A stretch of DNA of 64,000 nt from Chloroflexota bacterium (GTDB lineage: Bacteria > Chloroflexota > UBA6077 > FW602-bin22 > CADDYW01). Location: positions 62,001-126,000 of the forward strand of contig JAJPIK010000030.1 in the NCBI GenBank assembly GCA_021324795.1, in the 5' to 3' direction. Position 1 is the first letter of the stretch. Every line of letters starts with the position of its first letter. Below the pieces are notes generated by a model. The model was not told the DNA's origin and made no database searches. It saw nothing but the letters and a program-made list of their open reading frames with translations. Shown here in pieces: positions 9,113-18,839 of the stretch. The translations under genes were made by a program, and so were the position numbers.

Positions 9113-9841
9113 GTGGCGATCCGAATGGATTTCGAGTCCTATTTGTCCGAAGGTGCCGACGCGACCCCGGCCGATTTACTGGCGCTCGAGGACGCGGCGG
9201 GCATTGACATCGCGATCGTTATGCCGAGAGTTCAGCTTCGCCCCGACAATCTTTGGTTGGTTAACGCGCTCAAGGGGTACGAAAAACGGCTGATTCCTTG
9301 CTGCTCAGTTAATCCGAATTACGGTGCCGAGGCTGTTGAAGAGTTTCGCAAGGGGATCACCGAGTGGGGTATGCGCGGACTGAAGCTGATGCCGCCGGGA
9401 TTCGCCTTGAACCTGAGCAGTCCAAATATGAAGCCAATCATGGACCTGGCTCGTGAGCTTGGCCAGCCGGTGACGATTCACACCGGAAACCCGCCCGGCC
9501 ATCCGCTTCAAGCCGCCATGGTTGCCCGCCGTTACCCCGAGGTGCCAATCATCCTTGACCACATGGGTTTCCGCGACTTCAGTGGCGACGCGATTGCCGC
9601 GGCAGAAATGTGTCCAAACATTTACCTTGGCTTGACCCTGGTGACCGTCGAACCAGGCACGATCAAGCGAGCGGTAGATCGGCTGGGACCAACGCGCCTG
9701 GTTTTCGGCTCGAATGCTCCATCAGCCTATCCGGACCTCGGCGTTGAGAACATTCGCCGTCTCAAGCTTGGCCAAGAAGCCGAAGATTTGATTCTCGGTG
9801 AGAACTTGCGCCGAATCTACGGCTTACCGGAATCACGGTAA
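9113..9841 (+). CDS. Amidohydrolase-like TIM-barrel protein, atypical metal site
   Basis: 242 residues from GTG at 9113, chosen because GGAGGA lies about seven bases upstream; the longer frame would overlap the upstream gene. VTIHTGN, IILDHMGF and VFGSNAPSA correspond to late barrel strands of amidohydrolase-2 proteins. The N-terminal HxH pair is missing (the protein begins MAIRMDFESYL) and the usual GSD is GSN. It may therefore bind fewer metals or be a non-catalytic partner. It is probably co-transcribed with the acetyltransferase. Confidence 0.7.
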   Translation: MAIRMDFESYLSEGADATPADLLALEDAAGIDIAIVMPRVQLRPDNLWLVNALKGYEKRLIPCCSVNPNYGAEAVEEFRKGITEWGMRGLKLMPPGFALNLSSPNMKPIMDLARELGQPVTIHTGNPPGHPLQAAMVARRYPEVPIILDHMGFRDFSGDAIAAAEMCPNIYLGLTLVTVEPGTIKRAVDRLGPTRLVFGSNAPSAYPDLGVENIRRLKLGQEAEDLILGENLRRIYGLPESR

Positions 9842-9976
9842 TCAGCGTTACCGATAGCCTATTGGGCCGTCACAGCGGACGAAATTGGCAGGCTGCTCTC
9901 ACCTCTTCGCTCCGCTCAGGACAACAAGCTCTAAACCACTTCCAGTGGAAGACGGAATTTCCGGCGAGAGAATGCG

Positions 9977-10765
9977 ATGACCGATGCCTTTAGCGAGCCA
10001 CCATTGATCGTTCGGCGCGCGGAAAGCAGCTCCCAGATCCTCCGCATTACCCTAAACCGCCCGCGGGCACTCAATGCCATGAACTGGGAGCTGCTGGCAC
10101 AGCTCAACCAGGCCATTGCCGAAGCCGAGCGCGACCAGTCGATTCGCTGCTTGCTGATTGATGGGGCGGGTGAGCGCGCGTTTTCGGCCGGGGCCGATCT
10201 GCGCGTGGTTGCCGATCTAACCTTGGAAGGCGCGCGGGAATGGATTCGCCTCGGTCATCGCGTTTTCAACCGCCTGATTGCCCATCCCGTACCCAGCATC
10301 GCAGCGATTCATGGCTTCGCCTTGGGCGGCGGGCTCGAGCTTGCCCTCGCCTGCGATCTGCGAGTCGCGGGAGAATCGGCTCAGATCGGCTTGCCGGAGG
10401 TCCGACGTGGCTGGTTTCCGGGCTGGGGCGGCGCCCGTCGAGTCCGATCACTAATTGGCCCGGCTCAATCCCGAAGGTTAGCCTTGCTCGGCGAGCCGGT
10501 CGACGCGACCAGTGCGCTCGAAATCGGGCTGATCCACCGCGTCGTTCCGGACGGCGAGCTCACTACTGCGGCGCTCGGCTGGGCTGAGCAATTGACGACC
10601 TTACCCCCGGCGGTAAGTCGCGAACTGACGCGTCAGCTCACGACGCCCGAATTGATCATCCCGCCTGAAGAAATCGAGATCGACGCTCGCCTCTTTGCCG
10701 ACCGGGTCGGCCAGCCAGGGTTTCGAGAGGGAGTGCTAAAGTTCTTGTCGCGGAAAAAGACTTAA
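9977..10765 (+). CDS. Enoyl-CoA hydratase/isomerase family protein
   Basis: 262 residues, the normal length for the crotonase family. FSAGADL and HGFALGGGLELALACD form the oxyanion-hole and CoA-binding motifs. LPEVRRGWFPGWGGARR carries the catalytic glutamate region. The enzyme would hydrate 2-enoyl-CoA or do a related crotonase reaction in fatty or branched acid breakdown. No other beta-oxidation gene is adjacent. Confidence 0.85.
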   Translation: MTDAFSEPPLIVRRAESSSQILRITLNRPRALNAMNWELLAQLNQAIAEAERDQSIRCLLIDGAGERAFSAGADLRVVADLTLEGAREWIRLGHRVFNRLIAHPVPSIAAIHGFALGGGLELALACDLRVAGESAQIGLPEVRRGWFPGWGGARRVRSLIGPAQSRRLALLGEPVDATSALEIGLIHRVVPDGELTTAALGWAEQLTTLPPAVSRELTRQLTTPELIIPPEEIEIDARLFADRVGQPGFREGVLKFLSRKKT

Positions 10766-10767
10766 CA

Positions 10768-10898
10768 GTTTGGATCCACGGACCGTCGGCTCTTTGGGCC
10801 GCGAAGATCACGAAAGCACGCCAAAAGTGCACGAAACCTCGTGGTAAGAGCCACGTTTTCGTGTCTTTCGGGTGTTTCGTTGTCTTCGTGGTCCAAAC
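10768..10898. repeat. Long degenerate inverted repeat between convergent genes
   Basis: The region between the enoyl-CoA hydratase and leuD folds around CGTGG (10840-10844) and CCACG (10851-10855). The outer arms GTTTGGATCCACG and CGTGGTCCAAAC also pair. In between are degenerate copies of CACGAAAG-like words on both arms. It probably serves as a bidirectional terminator. Confidence 0.6.
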
Positions 10899-10904
10899 GA
10901 TCGC

Positions 10905-11543
10905 TTAACGCCCCAGCACCGGCACCGGACCGCTGATAACGGCAGGCTTCCAGCTCGGGCGCTTGGCTTCGAACGCGCTGATGTCGGACTCATGGTTGAG
11001 AGTAAGGCCAATGTCATCGAGACCGTTCAGCAGGCAATGACGACGGAAGGCGTCGATCTCGAAGGACACTTGAAGTCTCGCGCCGTCCGAAACGAGTTTT
11101 TTTTCTAAATCCACGGTTAGTTTGTATCCTGGCTGCGCCTTGGCACGCGCGAGGATCTGATTGACCGTTTCTTCCGGCAAGGTAACCAGCAAGATGCCGT
11201 TCTTCGCGCAGTTGTTGAAGAAGATGTCGGCGAACGAGGGCGCGATGATCGCCCGAAAACCGTAGTCGAGCAGGGCCCAGGGGGCGTGCTCGCGAGAGGA
11301 TCCACAACCAAAGTTACGCCCAGCCACCAAGATCGAAGCCCCTTCATAGCCGGGCTGATTTAGCTCAAAGGACGGATTCGGCTGGCCATCTTCGAGAAAA
11401 CGCCAGTCGAAAAAGAGAAACTGCCCGAAACCGGTTCGTTCGACTCGCTTGAGGAACTGCTTAGGAATGATCTGATCGGTGTCGACGTTGACTCGGTCGA
11501 GCGGCGCGACTACACCTTCCAATCGTACAAATGGTTCCATCAC
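10905..11543 (-). CDS. leuD: 3-isopropylmalate dehydratase small subunit
   Basis: 212 residues. [15 protein letters not shown] near the start and [17 protein letters not shown] in the middle are LeuD signatures. The small subunit forms the swivel domain that pairs with LeuC to isomerise 2-isopropylmalate to 3-isopropylmalate in leucine synthesis. It starts three bases after the leuC stop, so the two are one operon. No leuA or leuB is in the window. Confidence 0.95.
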   Translation of the reverse strand: MMEPFVRLEGVVAPLDRVNVDTDQIIPKQFLKRVERTGFGQFLFFDWRFLEDGQPNPSFELNQPGYEGASILVAGRNFGCGSSREHAPWALLDYGFRAIIAPSFADIFFNNCAKNGILLVTLPEETVNQILARAKAQPGYKLTVDLEKKLVSDGARLQVSFEIDAFRRHCLLNGLDDIGLTLNHESDISAFEAKRPSWKPAVISGPVPVLGR

Positions 11544-11546
11544 TCA

Positions 11547-12959
11547 CTATTCCTCGATCTTCCAGTCTCGAGTGTCAACGAAATGACCGGTAATCGCCGC
11601 AGCGGCGGCCATAACCGGGCTTACCAAGTGCGTACGTCCGCCCTTGCCCTGCCGGCCTTCGAAGTTTCGGTTCGAGGTCGAGGCGCAGCGCTCGCCGGGG
11701 CGAAGAATGTCCGGGTTCATGCCGAGACACATCGAGCAGCCGGCCTCTCGCCATTCGAAGCCAGCTTCTTTGAAAACACGATCTAAGCCTTCGGCTTCCG
11801 CTTGGTGTTTGACGGTGGTAGACCCGGGCACGACCATCGCGCGCACCTTCGGGTGAACCTTCCGTCCGCGAACCATCTTGGCCGCGGCGCGCAAGTCTTC
11901 GATCCGGCTGTTCGTGCAGGAGCCAATGAACACGCGATCGATGAAGATATCCTGAATTGGCGTGCCCGGGGTGAGCGCCATATATTCGAGTGCCCGCTCG
12001 ACCGCGCGACGATCGCCGGCGTCAGCATAGGATGCCGGGTCCGGTACCGTACCTGTGACTGGCACCACCATGCCGGGATTCGTTCCCCAGGTCACGAAAG
12101 GCACCAGGGAAGCCCCGTCAATTTCGACCAAGCGATCATAGGTCGCGCCATCGTCCGTGGGAAGTTTCTGCCACTCGGCCAATGCCTTCTCCCACTCCTT
12201 ACCTTTGGGAGCGTTCGGTCGGCCTTCGAGGTAGGCATAAGTCGTGTCGTCGGGAGCAACCATTCCCGCTCGGGCGCCGGCCTCGATTGACATATTGCAG
12301 ATGGTCATTCGCCCTTCCATCGAAAGCGAGCGAATCACTTCACCGGTATACTCGACAGCGTAGCCAGTCGCGCCACCCGTGCCAATCTTGCCAATGATTC
12401 CAAGAACAACGTCCTTCGCGGTAACCCCGTGCGGTAGTTGGCCATTAACCCGAATCTCGAGCGTCTTGGGACGATCTTGCAGCAGGCATTGGGTGGCCAA
12501 AACATGCTCGACTTCGGAGGTGCCGATACCGAACGCCAGCGCACCAAAAGCACCGTGAGTCGAGGTGTGGCTATCCCCACAGACAATCGTCAGTCCAGGC
12601 TGGGTCAGGCCAAGCTCAGGACCGATCACGTGGACGATACCTTGTCGTGGGCTATGAATGTCGTACAGGGTGATTCCGAAATCGCGGCAGTTCTGCTCGA
12701 GCACTTCCATCTGTTTGACCGCGATCTCGTCAGTACTTGGAATTGAGCGGGCCCAAGTCGGTACGTTGTGATCCATCGTTGCGACGGTCAGATCCGGTCG
12801 GCGGACCTTGCGACCAGCCAGACGAAGACCGTCGAACGCTTGCGGCGAGGTCACTTCGTGAACCAGATGCAAATCGATGTAGATCAGCGCGGGTTCTCCG
12901 GGAGCTTCGCGCACGACGTGCGCGTCCCAGATTTTGTCAAACATTGTGCGGGCAGACAT
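11547..12959 (-). CDS. leuC: 3-isopropylmalate dehydratase large subunit
   Basis: 470 residues from ATG at 12959, preceded by AGGTGAGG ten bases upstream; a TTG three codons earlier is also possible. [19 protein letters not shown] and [11 protein letters not shown] are aconitase-family motifs. [12 protein letters not shown] and [12 protein letters not shown] supply the cysteines of the [4Fe-4S] cluster. First gene of the leuCD operon, divergent from the thioredoxin gene. Confidence 0.95.
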   Translation of the reverse strand: MSARTMFDKIWDAHVVREAPGEPALIYIDLHLVHEVTSPQAFDGLRLAGRKVRRPDLTVATMDHNVPTWARSIPSTDEIAVKQMEVLEQNCRDFGITLYDIHSPRQGIVHVIGPELGLTQPGLTIVCGDSHTSTHGAFGALAFGIGTSEVEHVLATQCLLQDRPKTLEIRVNGQLPHGVTAKDVVLGIIGKIGTGGATGYAVEYTGEVIRSLSMEGRMTICNMSIEAGARAGMVAPDDTTYAYLEGRPNAPKGKEWEKALAEWQKLPTDDGATYDRLVEIDGASLVPFVTWGTNPGMVVPVTGTVPDPASYADAGDRRAVERALEYMALTPGTPIQDIFIDRVFIGSCTNSRIEDLRAAAKMVRGRKVHPKVRAMVVPGSTTVKHQAEAEGLDRVFKEAGFEWREAGCSMCLGMNPDILRPGERCASTSNRNFEGRQGKGGRTHLVSPVMAAAAAITGHFVDTRDWKIEE

Positions 12960-13042
12960 GAAAGCCAATCCTCACCTAATCCGTGTTCAAGACGACTGAC
13001 CCAGCACTAACGCCAGCCAGCCGACACGACTAACCAGGTAAT

Positions 13043-13057
13043 TGTAGATGATCTACA
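13043..13057. promoter_or_regulatory. Palindrome in the leuC/thioredoxin divergent region
   Basis: TGTAGAT-G-ATCTACA is a perfect 7-bp-arm palindrome placed between the two divergent genes, 84 bases from the leuC start and 40 bases before the TATAAT of the other gene. It has the form of a dimeric repressor site; the regulator is unknown. Confidence 0.45.
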
Positions 13058-13097
13058 TACGGAAGAAAAGCGACGATTTAGCCCGGACCGGATCTCG

Positions 13098-13103
13098 TAT
13101 AAT
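13098..13103 (+). promoter_or_regulatory. -10 element of the thioredoxin-like gene
   Basis: A consensus TATAAT stands 35 bases before the ATG at 13139, with only a weak -35 (GATTTA at 13075-13080, spacer 17). Its position overlaps the earliest in-frame TTG at 13103, which argues against that codon as the start. Confidence 0.5.
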
Positions 13104-13138
13104 TGTTAACATCAAGCGGCAAGGCTGGTAAACCGAGC

Positions 13139-13696
13139 ATGGAAAGCGAAGAGTGGTCGGTCGAAGCGCAGACGATCAACCGAGGTCGTCCCGTCCCACG
13201 GATTATCGGCGTCGGCGCGTTACTGGCAGTGGTATTTGGCGTCTTTTGGGTGCTTCAGGGTGGGTTGAGATCGTCGAACGGCGTGCCGCAAATTGGCGCG
13301 CCGGCGCCGAACTTCACACTCGAGAATACGAACGGCCAATCAGTGACTTTGTCTTCCTTTCGCGGCCGGCCCGTTCTCGTGAACTTCTGGGCAACCTGGT
13401 GTGTACCATGTCGCTCGGAGATGCCGGCGATCAACGCGGTCGCGCGAAATGATCCCAACCTGGTTGTACTCGCGGTCGACGTGATGGAAGGGCAGGTGCC
13501 GGTCTCGAACTACGTGAGCCAGCTTGGCCTCGGCTTCCGTCCTCTCCTCGACACGAATGGCAACGTTACGACCGAATACCACGTGATCTCGATGCCAAGC
13601 TCCTTCTTTATTGGCCCGGATGGGACGATTCGCGCGATCAATGTCGGTCCAATGGACCAGCGGACGATTGAGATAAACGTTAAGCGTGCGAGCTAA
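13139..13696 (+). CDS. TlpA/ResA-type membrane-anchored thioredoxin
   Basis: 185 residues from ATG at 13139. One transmembrane anchor (IIGVGALLAVVFGVFWVLQG) at about 20-40 is followed by an extracytoplasmic thioredoxin fold with the redox motif NFWATWCVPCRSEMP (Cys88 and Cys91) and the cis-proline region VISMPSSFFIG. The family reduces disulfides outside the membrane, often for cytochrome c maturation; no such genes are adjacent. The 3' end overlaps the convergent GH5 gene by 17 bases. Confidence 0.87.
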   Translation: MESEEWSVEAQTINRGRPVPRIIGVGALLAVVFGVFWVLQGGLRSSNGVPQIGAPAPNFTLENTNGQSVTLSSFRGRPVLVNFWATWCVPCRSEMPAINAVARNDPNLVVLAVDVMEGQVPVSNYVSQLGLGFRPLLDTNGNVTTEYHVISMPSSFFIGPDGTIRAINVGPMDQRTIEINVKRAS

Positions 13697-14978
13697 GGCC
13701 CCTGCCAAGGTACGGAGCAAAGATCGCCTGCCGAGCAGTATTGACTGCCTTCCAATCTTTGGTGAAAACGCCGCCAGTATCCGGCGCATCCGGATTCAAT
13801 GCCCAGGCAACGAATCCAATCTGATGTTCGGCCAGATAGGACAGGAAGACGCGCTGCCAGGTGCCGTCAACGCCATAATCGTAATCCGGACTCCCGAATT
13901 CGCCAACCACGACTGGGGCGATGCCTCGCTCGACGATGAACTCCCAATGCTCTCGCCAGATCCCTGGCAGGTCACTCGGATAATCCGGCGTGAAAAACCA
14001 GCGTTGCGGGTACACTGAAGGTCCATACTCGTGAGGCGAATAGACCAACCGTCCGGGGAGGCGCAGGTGGACCGGCGCGGTCGCCACCCCACGTAACTCG
14101 CCTCCCCACCAATACTCCTGATTATTGTAGGTGCCAATCCCCTGGAGAAAGACAAGAAGATAAGGATTGACCTCGAGCGTGGCGTCACCCGCCTCGGTCG
14201 CGGCGAGTCGCCAATCAGTCTGCGGATCGCCAGTGCCCCAGGTGGCACCGTAAGGCTCATTCTGGAGGTCGACGGCAACCACGGTGTCATCTCCGAGGTA
14301 GCGTGCGGCCAGATCCTGCCAGTCGGCGATCCACTGCGCGGTCGAATACCTATCGTCATGCCAGAGCGGCGGCGGAGAAGCGGGAGAGATTCGATGGTGG
14401 TCGAGAATCACCTTCAGCCCACGCTGGTGGCATGCGTCGACAATGCGATCGAGGACCTGGAGGCTCGTCAGCCCACGTAAATCCGGGTTGAGAGTGTAAT
14501 TGATGTTGGTCGGAACATGGCCGGGCTGGATTGATGCCGAGCTGAAGGGAATCCGGACAACATTGTAGCCAAGTGCCTTCACGGTATCGAGGATCGATTG
14601 GTAGCTACGCACGTTCAACCCTTGAGGAGCGCCACCTTCGAGCTCCATTCCGTACCAGGCGATGCCGGTGATGTGCACGGGGCGGCCATCTCGGTCGACA
14701 ATCTGCGTTCCGCAGGTGTGCCAGTAGTCGAGCGGTTTGCCCCAGGCATCACGCGGAACCGCCAATCCTGATGGATCTGCTGCACAGCGATTGACGAGAG
14801 GTCTGGGAGACGGTGGCAAGGCGTGTGGCCGCTCTGGTATCGTGCGGTCGCCAAGGGCGCTCATGACAAAGCTGGTGAGAAGAGCTCCAGCCAAGAGTAA
14901 TCCAATCAGACGATGCATACGCCAGCGGCTGAGGATAGCCTGTGCGTATGACGTCGTTAACCGAGTCGTTATGAACAT
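13680..14978 (-). CDS. Secreted GH5 glycoside hydrolase (endoglucanase-like)
   Basis: 432 residues from ATG at 14978, chosen for GAGG seven bases upstream; ATG at 14918 (MHRLIGLLLAGALL) would give a tighter signal peptide. A hydrophobic export segment is followed by a proline-rich spacer. The GH5 barrel contains VRIPFSSASI, the acid/base glutamate in DLQNEPYG (about 241) and the nucleophile in VVVGEFGSPDYD (about 360). It probably cleaves beta-1,4-glucan or related glycans outside the cell. Confidence 0.88.
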   Translation of the reverse strand: MFITTRLTTSYAQAILSRWRMHRLIGLLLAGALLTSFVMSALGDRTIPERPHALPPSPRPLVNRCAADPSGLAVPRDAWGKPLDYWHTCGTQIVDRDGRPVHITGIAWYGMELEGGAPQGLNVRSYQSILDTVKALGYNVVRIPFSSASIQPGHVPTNINYTLNPDLRGLTSLQVLDRIVDACHQRGLKVILDHHRISPASPPPLWHDDRYSTAQWIADWQDLAARYLGDDTVVAVDLQNEPYGATWGTGDPQTDWRLAATEAGDATLEVNPYLLVFLQGIGTYNNQEYWWGGELRGVATAPVHLRLPGRLVYSPHEYGPSVYPQRWFFTPDYPSDLPGIWREHWEFIVERGIAPVVVGEFGSPDYDYGVDGTWQRVFLSYLAEHQIGFVAWALNPDAPDTGGVFTKDWKAVNTARQAIFAPYLGRGLSSHA

Positions 14979-15092
14979 CGATATTCCTCGGTAGAAGCCC
15001 ACCTCTTTGGACAACAGCGCCCAATATGGTGGCGAGGAAGCAACCGGGGCACGGCACGTGCCAGCACTAACCGGGGCATGACTAGCGAGGGC

Positions 15093-15121
15093 TTGAGAAT
15101 CATGATTTGGTCAATTAAAAT
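15093..15121 (+). promoter_or_regulatory. Sigma-70 promoter of the glycan gene run
   Basis: TTGAGA at 15093-15098 and TAAAAT at 15116-15121 are separated by 17 bases. They lie just upstream of the first gene of the 15169-20095 run. AATCATGATT, a 10-bp palindrome, overlaps the -35 and spacer. Confidence 0.5.
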
Positions 15122-15168
15122 GGGACGGTTAGGATGGGGTGAGCCGCGGTGGAGCAAAGGAGTATGCA

Positions 15169-16173
15169 TTGATTCGACATTGGCGCTTCGTCGCCGCGGT
15201 TTTGATTAGTCTGTTTTTCCTGGCCTGGGCAGCGCGTTTGGTGGGCGATTTCGGCACCATGTTGAGTTCACTTGATCACGCGAGCTACGGGTTCTTACTC
15301 CCCGCGCTGATCGTCTACTTCCTTGGGGTAGGGCTGAGAGCAATCCGCTGGCACTTTCTGCTCCGACCAGTGAAGTCAGTCGCGTCAAAGAGACTCTTTC
15401 CTATCGTGGTCATTGGCTACATGGCAAATGACGTTCTGCCGGCTCGCCTTGGTGAACTCGTCCGAGCCTACGTGCTCGGTGAGGAGGAAGACGTTCCCAA
15501 GACGACGACCTTGGCGACGATTGTCGTCGAGAGGATGTTCGATGGTCTCGCTATGCTGATCTTCGTCACGGTGGTGGCGCTGTCGGTTCCACTCGACGCC
15601 CAAATCTCCCAGATTTTCCGCGCTGCCGCGTTGGTTTTTATTGGAGCACTCGTCATCCTTTTTGTCGTCGGCTCCTCGCGACCACGTACAGTGGCTTTGA
15701 TCGAGCGCCTGGAGCACACGCTGCCGAAGCAGCTTGAGGGGAAGGTAGCCAAGCTCGCCGATCGTTTCATTCAAGGGCTTGATTGTCTCCAAAGCGGCCG
15801 CCTTACCGCAGCGATTCTGCTCCTCTCTCTTGGCGCCTGGCTTTGCGAAGCTACAATGTACTTCATCTTGTCACTCGGCTTCGGCCTCGGATTAGGCTTT
15901 CCAGCCTACCTTCTGACGACCGCCGTTGCCAATCTCGGAGCCATGGTCCCCGCCGCGCCGGGATACGTCGGTACCTTTGACTTTGGTGCGCTTGCCAGTT
16001 TACGCCTGTTCGGGGCGAATTCGGGCCAGGCTGCAGGTTACGTGCTCGTGCTTCACGTCGCCTTGCTCTTGCCAATCACGCTTCTCGGCTTCGTCTTCCT
16101 GTGGCGGGCGAATCTTTCCCTACGCACGATTGGCCAGCGTTCGACAATAAGCAGCGAAGAGATTCAGGCATGA
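15169..16173 (+). CDS. Lysylphosphatidylglycerol synthase-type (UPF0104) membrane protein
   Basis: 334 residues from TTG at 15169, favoured by AAAGGAG six bases upstream; GTG at 15139 gives ten more residues. About eight transmembrane segments are apparent. YFLGVGLRAIRWHFLLRPVK, ARLGELVRAYVLGE and TIVVERMFDG are hallmarks of the flippase-like domain family. Members move lipids or lipid-linked glycans. Its stop overlaps the next start (ATGA), which ties it to the glycan genes downstream. Confidence 0.82.
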   Translation: MIRHWRFVAAVLISLFFLAWAARLVGDFGTMLSSLDHASYGFLLPALIVYFLGVGLRAIRWHFLLRPVKSVASKRLFPIVVIGYMANDVLPARLGELVRAYVLGEEEDVPKTTTLATIVVERMFDGLAMLIFVTVVALSVPLDAQISQIFRAAALVFIGALVILFVVGSSRPRTVALIERLEHTLPKQLEGKVAKLADRFIQGLDCLQSGRLTAAILLLSLGAWLCEATMYFILSLGFGLGLGFPAYLLTTAVANLGAMVPAAPGYVGTFDFGALASLRLFGANSGQAAGYVLVLHVALLLPITLLGFVFLWRANLSLRTIGQRSTISSEEIQA

Positions 16174-17501
16174 GTATTCAAAGGCCTGGTGCCGTTCCAC
16201 TCAACGTTGGCGTGCTCGGCGGAGGTGCACTTGGTCTCGCTGTCGCCTATCGGCTCGGGCAAGCCGGAGCGCGCGTTACTGTGCTCGAGAAGGACGCCGA
16301 GGTCGGCGGCCTGGCATCGTCTTTCGAAGTCGGCGGAGCCCACCTGGAAAAGTTCTACCACCACCTTTTTCGATCGGATACGACGATCACACACCTGATC
16401 CAGGAGCTTGGCCTCGGCGATAAGCTCGTCTGGTTAAAACCAACCACAGCGAACCTGATCAAGGGCAAGATCTACAAGATGGATCCGGTCCGCATGTTGA
16501 CACATCCCATTTTGCCGCTGGCCGATCGGTTACGCTTCTTCCTGGGCATGGCATATTTGAAGCTGGATCCCAATTACCAGCGTTTCGAGGGGCAAACTGC
16601 CGAGGAGTGGATCAAGCGCTGGATGGGACAACGGGTCTACGAGATCGTCTGGCGGCCCTTGCTCGAGTCGAAGTTTGGCGAGCACTATCAGAAGATCGCG
16701 ATGCCCTGGCTCTGGTCGCGCGTCTATTGTCGCAGCCTGGCCCTCGGGTATTTACGGGGTGGGTTTTATCAGCTATATACTAGACTCTATGAACGAGTGT
16801 GCGCTCTGGGCGGCGACGTCCAAACTTCACAAACGGTCGAGCGGATCGAAGCGATGGCAGATGGGCGAGTTCGCGTCCTCGTCAACGGCCAGTCTCGCGA
16901 GTTTGATCGGGTCATCTGCACCCTTCCTACCCGGCTCTTTATGAAACTGGCAGTGGGGTTACCGGAAGACTATCGCCGTCGCTACGATTGGGGCGACTAC
17001 CACGGCGCACACTGCGTCGTGCTTTCGCTCAAGCGGCCACTCACCGACGTTTATTGGCTCAGCATTAACGATCCGGGCTTTCCATTTCTCGTACTCGTCG
17101 AGCACGCAAATTACGTCCCGGTTTCCGACTATGGCGGCGAACGTCTCGTGTATCTGGGCAATTATTTGCCAATGTCTGATCGGCGGTTCTCAATGAGTGA
17201 CCAGGAAATTCTCGACTGGTTCCTCCCCTACTTGGCCAAGATCAACCCGGCATTCGACCGAAGCTGGGTGAAACGTTCCTGGGTATTCCAGGCACCGTTC
17301 GCTCAACCAATCGTGACCGTCGATTACCACGAGCACATTCCACCACACGAAACGCCAATTCCTGGTCTTTATCTCGCCAATATGTTCCAGGTATATCCGC
17401 AAGATCGCGGGCAGAATTATAGCATCGCGATGGGATTCCGCGTGGCGGAACACGTTTTGAAAGATCCCATCAGCTTCAAAGTTAAAGTGGGGCAAGTGTA
17501 A
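16170..17501 (+). CDS. NAD(P)/FAD-dependent oxidoreductase (amine-oxidase/protoporphyrinogen-oxidase fold)
   Basis: 443 residues from ATG at 16170, which overlaps the previous stop. The dinucleotide site GVLGGGALGLAVAYRLGQAG is at about 13-32, followed by the adenine-ribose glutamate in VLEKDAEVGGLASS. The C-terminal FAD segment is YPQDRGQNYSIAMGF. The family includes desaturases and UDP-galactopyranose-mutase-like proteins. Here it sits before UDP-glucose dehydrogenase, so a role in modifying a lipid-linked or nucleotide sugar is likely but unproven. Confidence 0.78.
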   Translation: MSIQRPGAVPLNVGVLGGGALGLAVAYRLGQAGARVTVLEKDAEVGGLASSFEVGGAHLEKFYHHLFRSDTTITHLIQELGLGDKLVWLKPTTANLIKGKIYKMDPVRMLTHPILPLADRLRFFLGMAYLKLDPNYQRFEGQTAEEWIKRWMGQRVYEIVWRPLLESKFGEHYQKIAMPWLWSRVYCRSLALGYLRGGFYQLYTRLYERVCALGGDVQTSQTVERIEAMADGRVRVLVNGQSREFDRVICTLPTRLFMKLAVGLPEDYRRRYDWGDYHGAHCVVLSLKRPLTDVYWLSINDPGFPFLVLVEHANYVPVSDYGGERLVYLGNYLPMSDRRFSMSDQEILDWFLPYLAKINPAFDRSWVKRSWVFQAPFAQPIVTVDYHEHIPPHETPIPGLYLANMFQVYPQDRGQNYSIAMGFRVAEHVLKDPISFKVKVGQV

Positions 17502-17504
17502 GAA

Positions 17505-18839
17505 ATGGCAAGCATCTGTGTCGTCGGCGGCGCCGGATACGTCGGGTTGACGACGGGCGCCTGTTTTGCCGATCTCGGCAACACCGTTGTCTGTCTCGAC
17601 GTCAACCAGGAGCGCATCGCGAATCTGCGCAAAGGGATCATGCCGATCTACGAGCCGGGCCTCGAAGAGGTGGTCGTTCGTAATCGCGATGCTGGCCGTC
17701 TCCGATTCAGCGATGACTATGCTGATGCCCTAGCCGACGCGGAATTCGCATTCATTGCGGTCAACACCCCGCCTGACCTGGACGGCGGGGCAGACCTCGA
17801 CCAGTTGCGTGCTGCTGCGACATCGATCGCCAAGCATATGCGACGCCCATTGATCATCGTCAATAAGAGCACCGTCCCGGTCGGGGCAGGTGACCTCGTC
17901 ACCGACATCGTCGAGCAAAATCGAGTCGAGGCGATTCCCTTCTCGGTCGTCTCGAATCCCGAATTCTTGCGCGAAGGATCGGCACTGCGCGATTGCTTGA
18001 ACCCCGATCGGATCATCCTTGGCGCCTCGGATCCCAAGGCCGCACACCGAGTCGCCGAGCTCTACCAGTCGCTGAAGGCCCCGATCGTCATCACCGACCT
18101 GCGTACCGCGGAGATGATCAAGTATGCCTCGAACTCTTTCCTAGCAACGAAGATCTCATTCATCAACGAGATCGCTTCGATTTGTGAAAGGCTCGGCGCG
18201 GACGTCAAAGTCGTCGCGCAAGGAATGGGGCTGGATCACCGCATTGGGCAGGCATTCCTCGATGCGGGGCTGGGCTGGGGTGGCTCGTGCTTCCCCAAGG
18301 ACGTTCGCGCGCTCGAATACATGGGTGCGACGAATGGCTGCCATCCCCAGCTTCTGCGCGCGGTCATGGAGATCAATCGGGACCAGCGACGACGGCTGGT
18401 TCAGAAAGTGCGAGAAGCGCTGGGTGGCTCACTGGCCCAAAGACGGATAGGCGTGCTTGGTCTGTCATTCAAGCCGAACACCGACGACATGCGCGATGCT
18501 CCTTCACTCACCGTCATACGCCAGCTCAATAACGAGGACGCTCGGGTCGCCGCCTTCGACCCGGTGGCAATGCGTCTTGCTGTGAAGCTACTCCGGGACG
18601 TGACTTTCGGTGCAACGCCCTACGACGTCGCGGTTGGCGCCGACGCGCTGGTGATCTTGACCGAATGGAACGAATTCAAGCAGCTCGATTTGCGTCGGAT
18701 CCGTGATCTCATGGCCCAACCCATCATTGTCGACGGTCGGAACATGTATGAACCCGCCCGGATGGCCGAGCTTGGCTTCGATTACTACAGCATGGGGCGC
18801 CCGCCGGTCACTGCACGGATGACGGAGCTAGCCCGATGA
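17505..18839 (+). CDS. UDP-glucose/GDP-mannose dehydrogenase family (probable UDP-glucose 6-dehydrogenase)
   Basis: 444 residues. The NAD site [13 protein letters not shown] is at the N-terminus. [25 protein letters not shown] and the catalytic cysteine in [14 protein letters not shown] (Cys262) are family signatures, and [16 protein letters not shown] opens the UDP-binding domain. It would oxidise UDP-glucose to UDP-glucuronate for envelope polysaccharide. UDP-N-acetyl sugar dehydrogenases are an alternative. The next gene overlaps its end by four bases. Confidence 0.9.
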   Translation: MASICVVGGAGYVGLTTGACFADLGNTVVCLDVNQERIANLRKGIMPIYEPGLEEVVVRNRDAGRLRFSDDYADALADAEFAFIAVNTPPDLDGGADLDQLRAAATSIAKHMRRPLIIVNKSTVPVGAGDLVTDIVEQNRVEAIPFSVVSNPEFLREGSALRDCLNPDRIILGASDPKAAHRVAELYQSLKAPIVITDLRTAEMIKYASNSFLATKISFINEIASICERLGADVKVVAQGMGLDHRIGQAFLDAGLGWGGSCFPKDVRALEYMGATNGCHPQLLRAVMEINRDQRRRLVQKVREALGGSLAQRRIGVLGLSFKPNTDDMRDAPSLTVIRQLNNEDARVAAFDPVAMRLAVKLLRDVTFGATPYDVAVGADALVILTEWNEFKQLDLRRIRDLMAQPIIVDGRNMYEPARMAELGFDYYSMGRPPVTARMTELAR

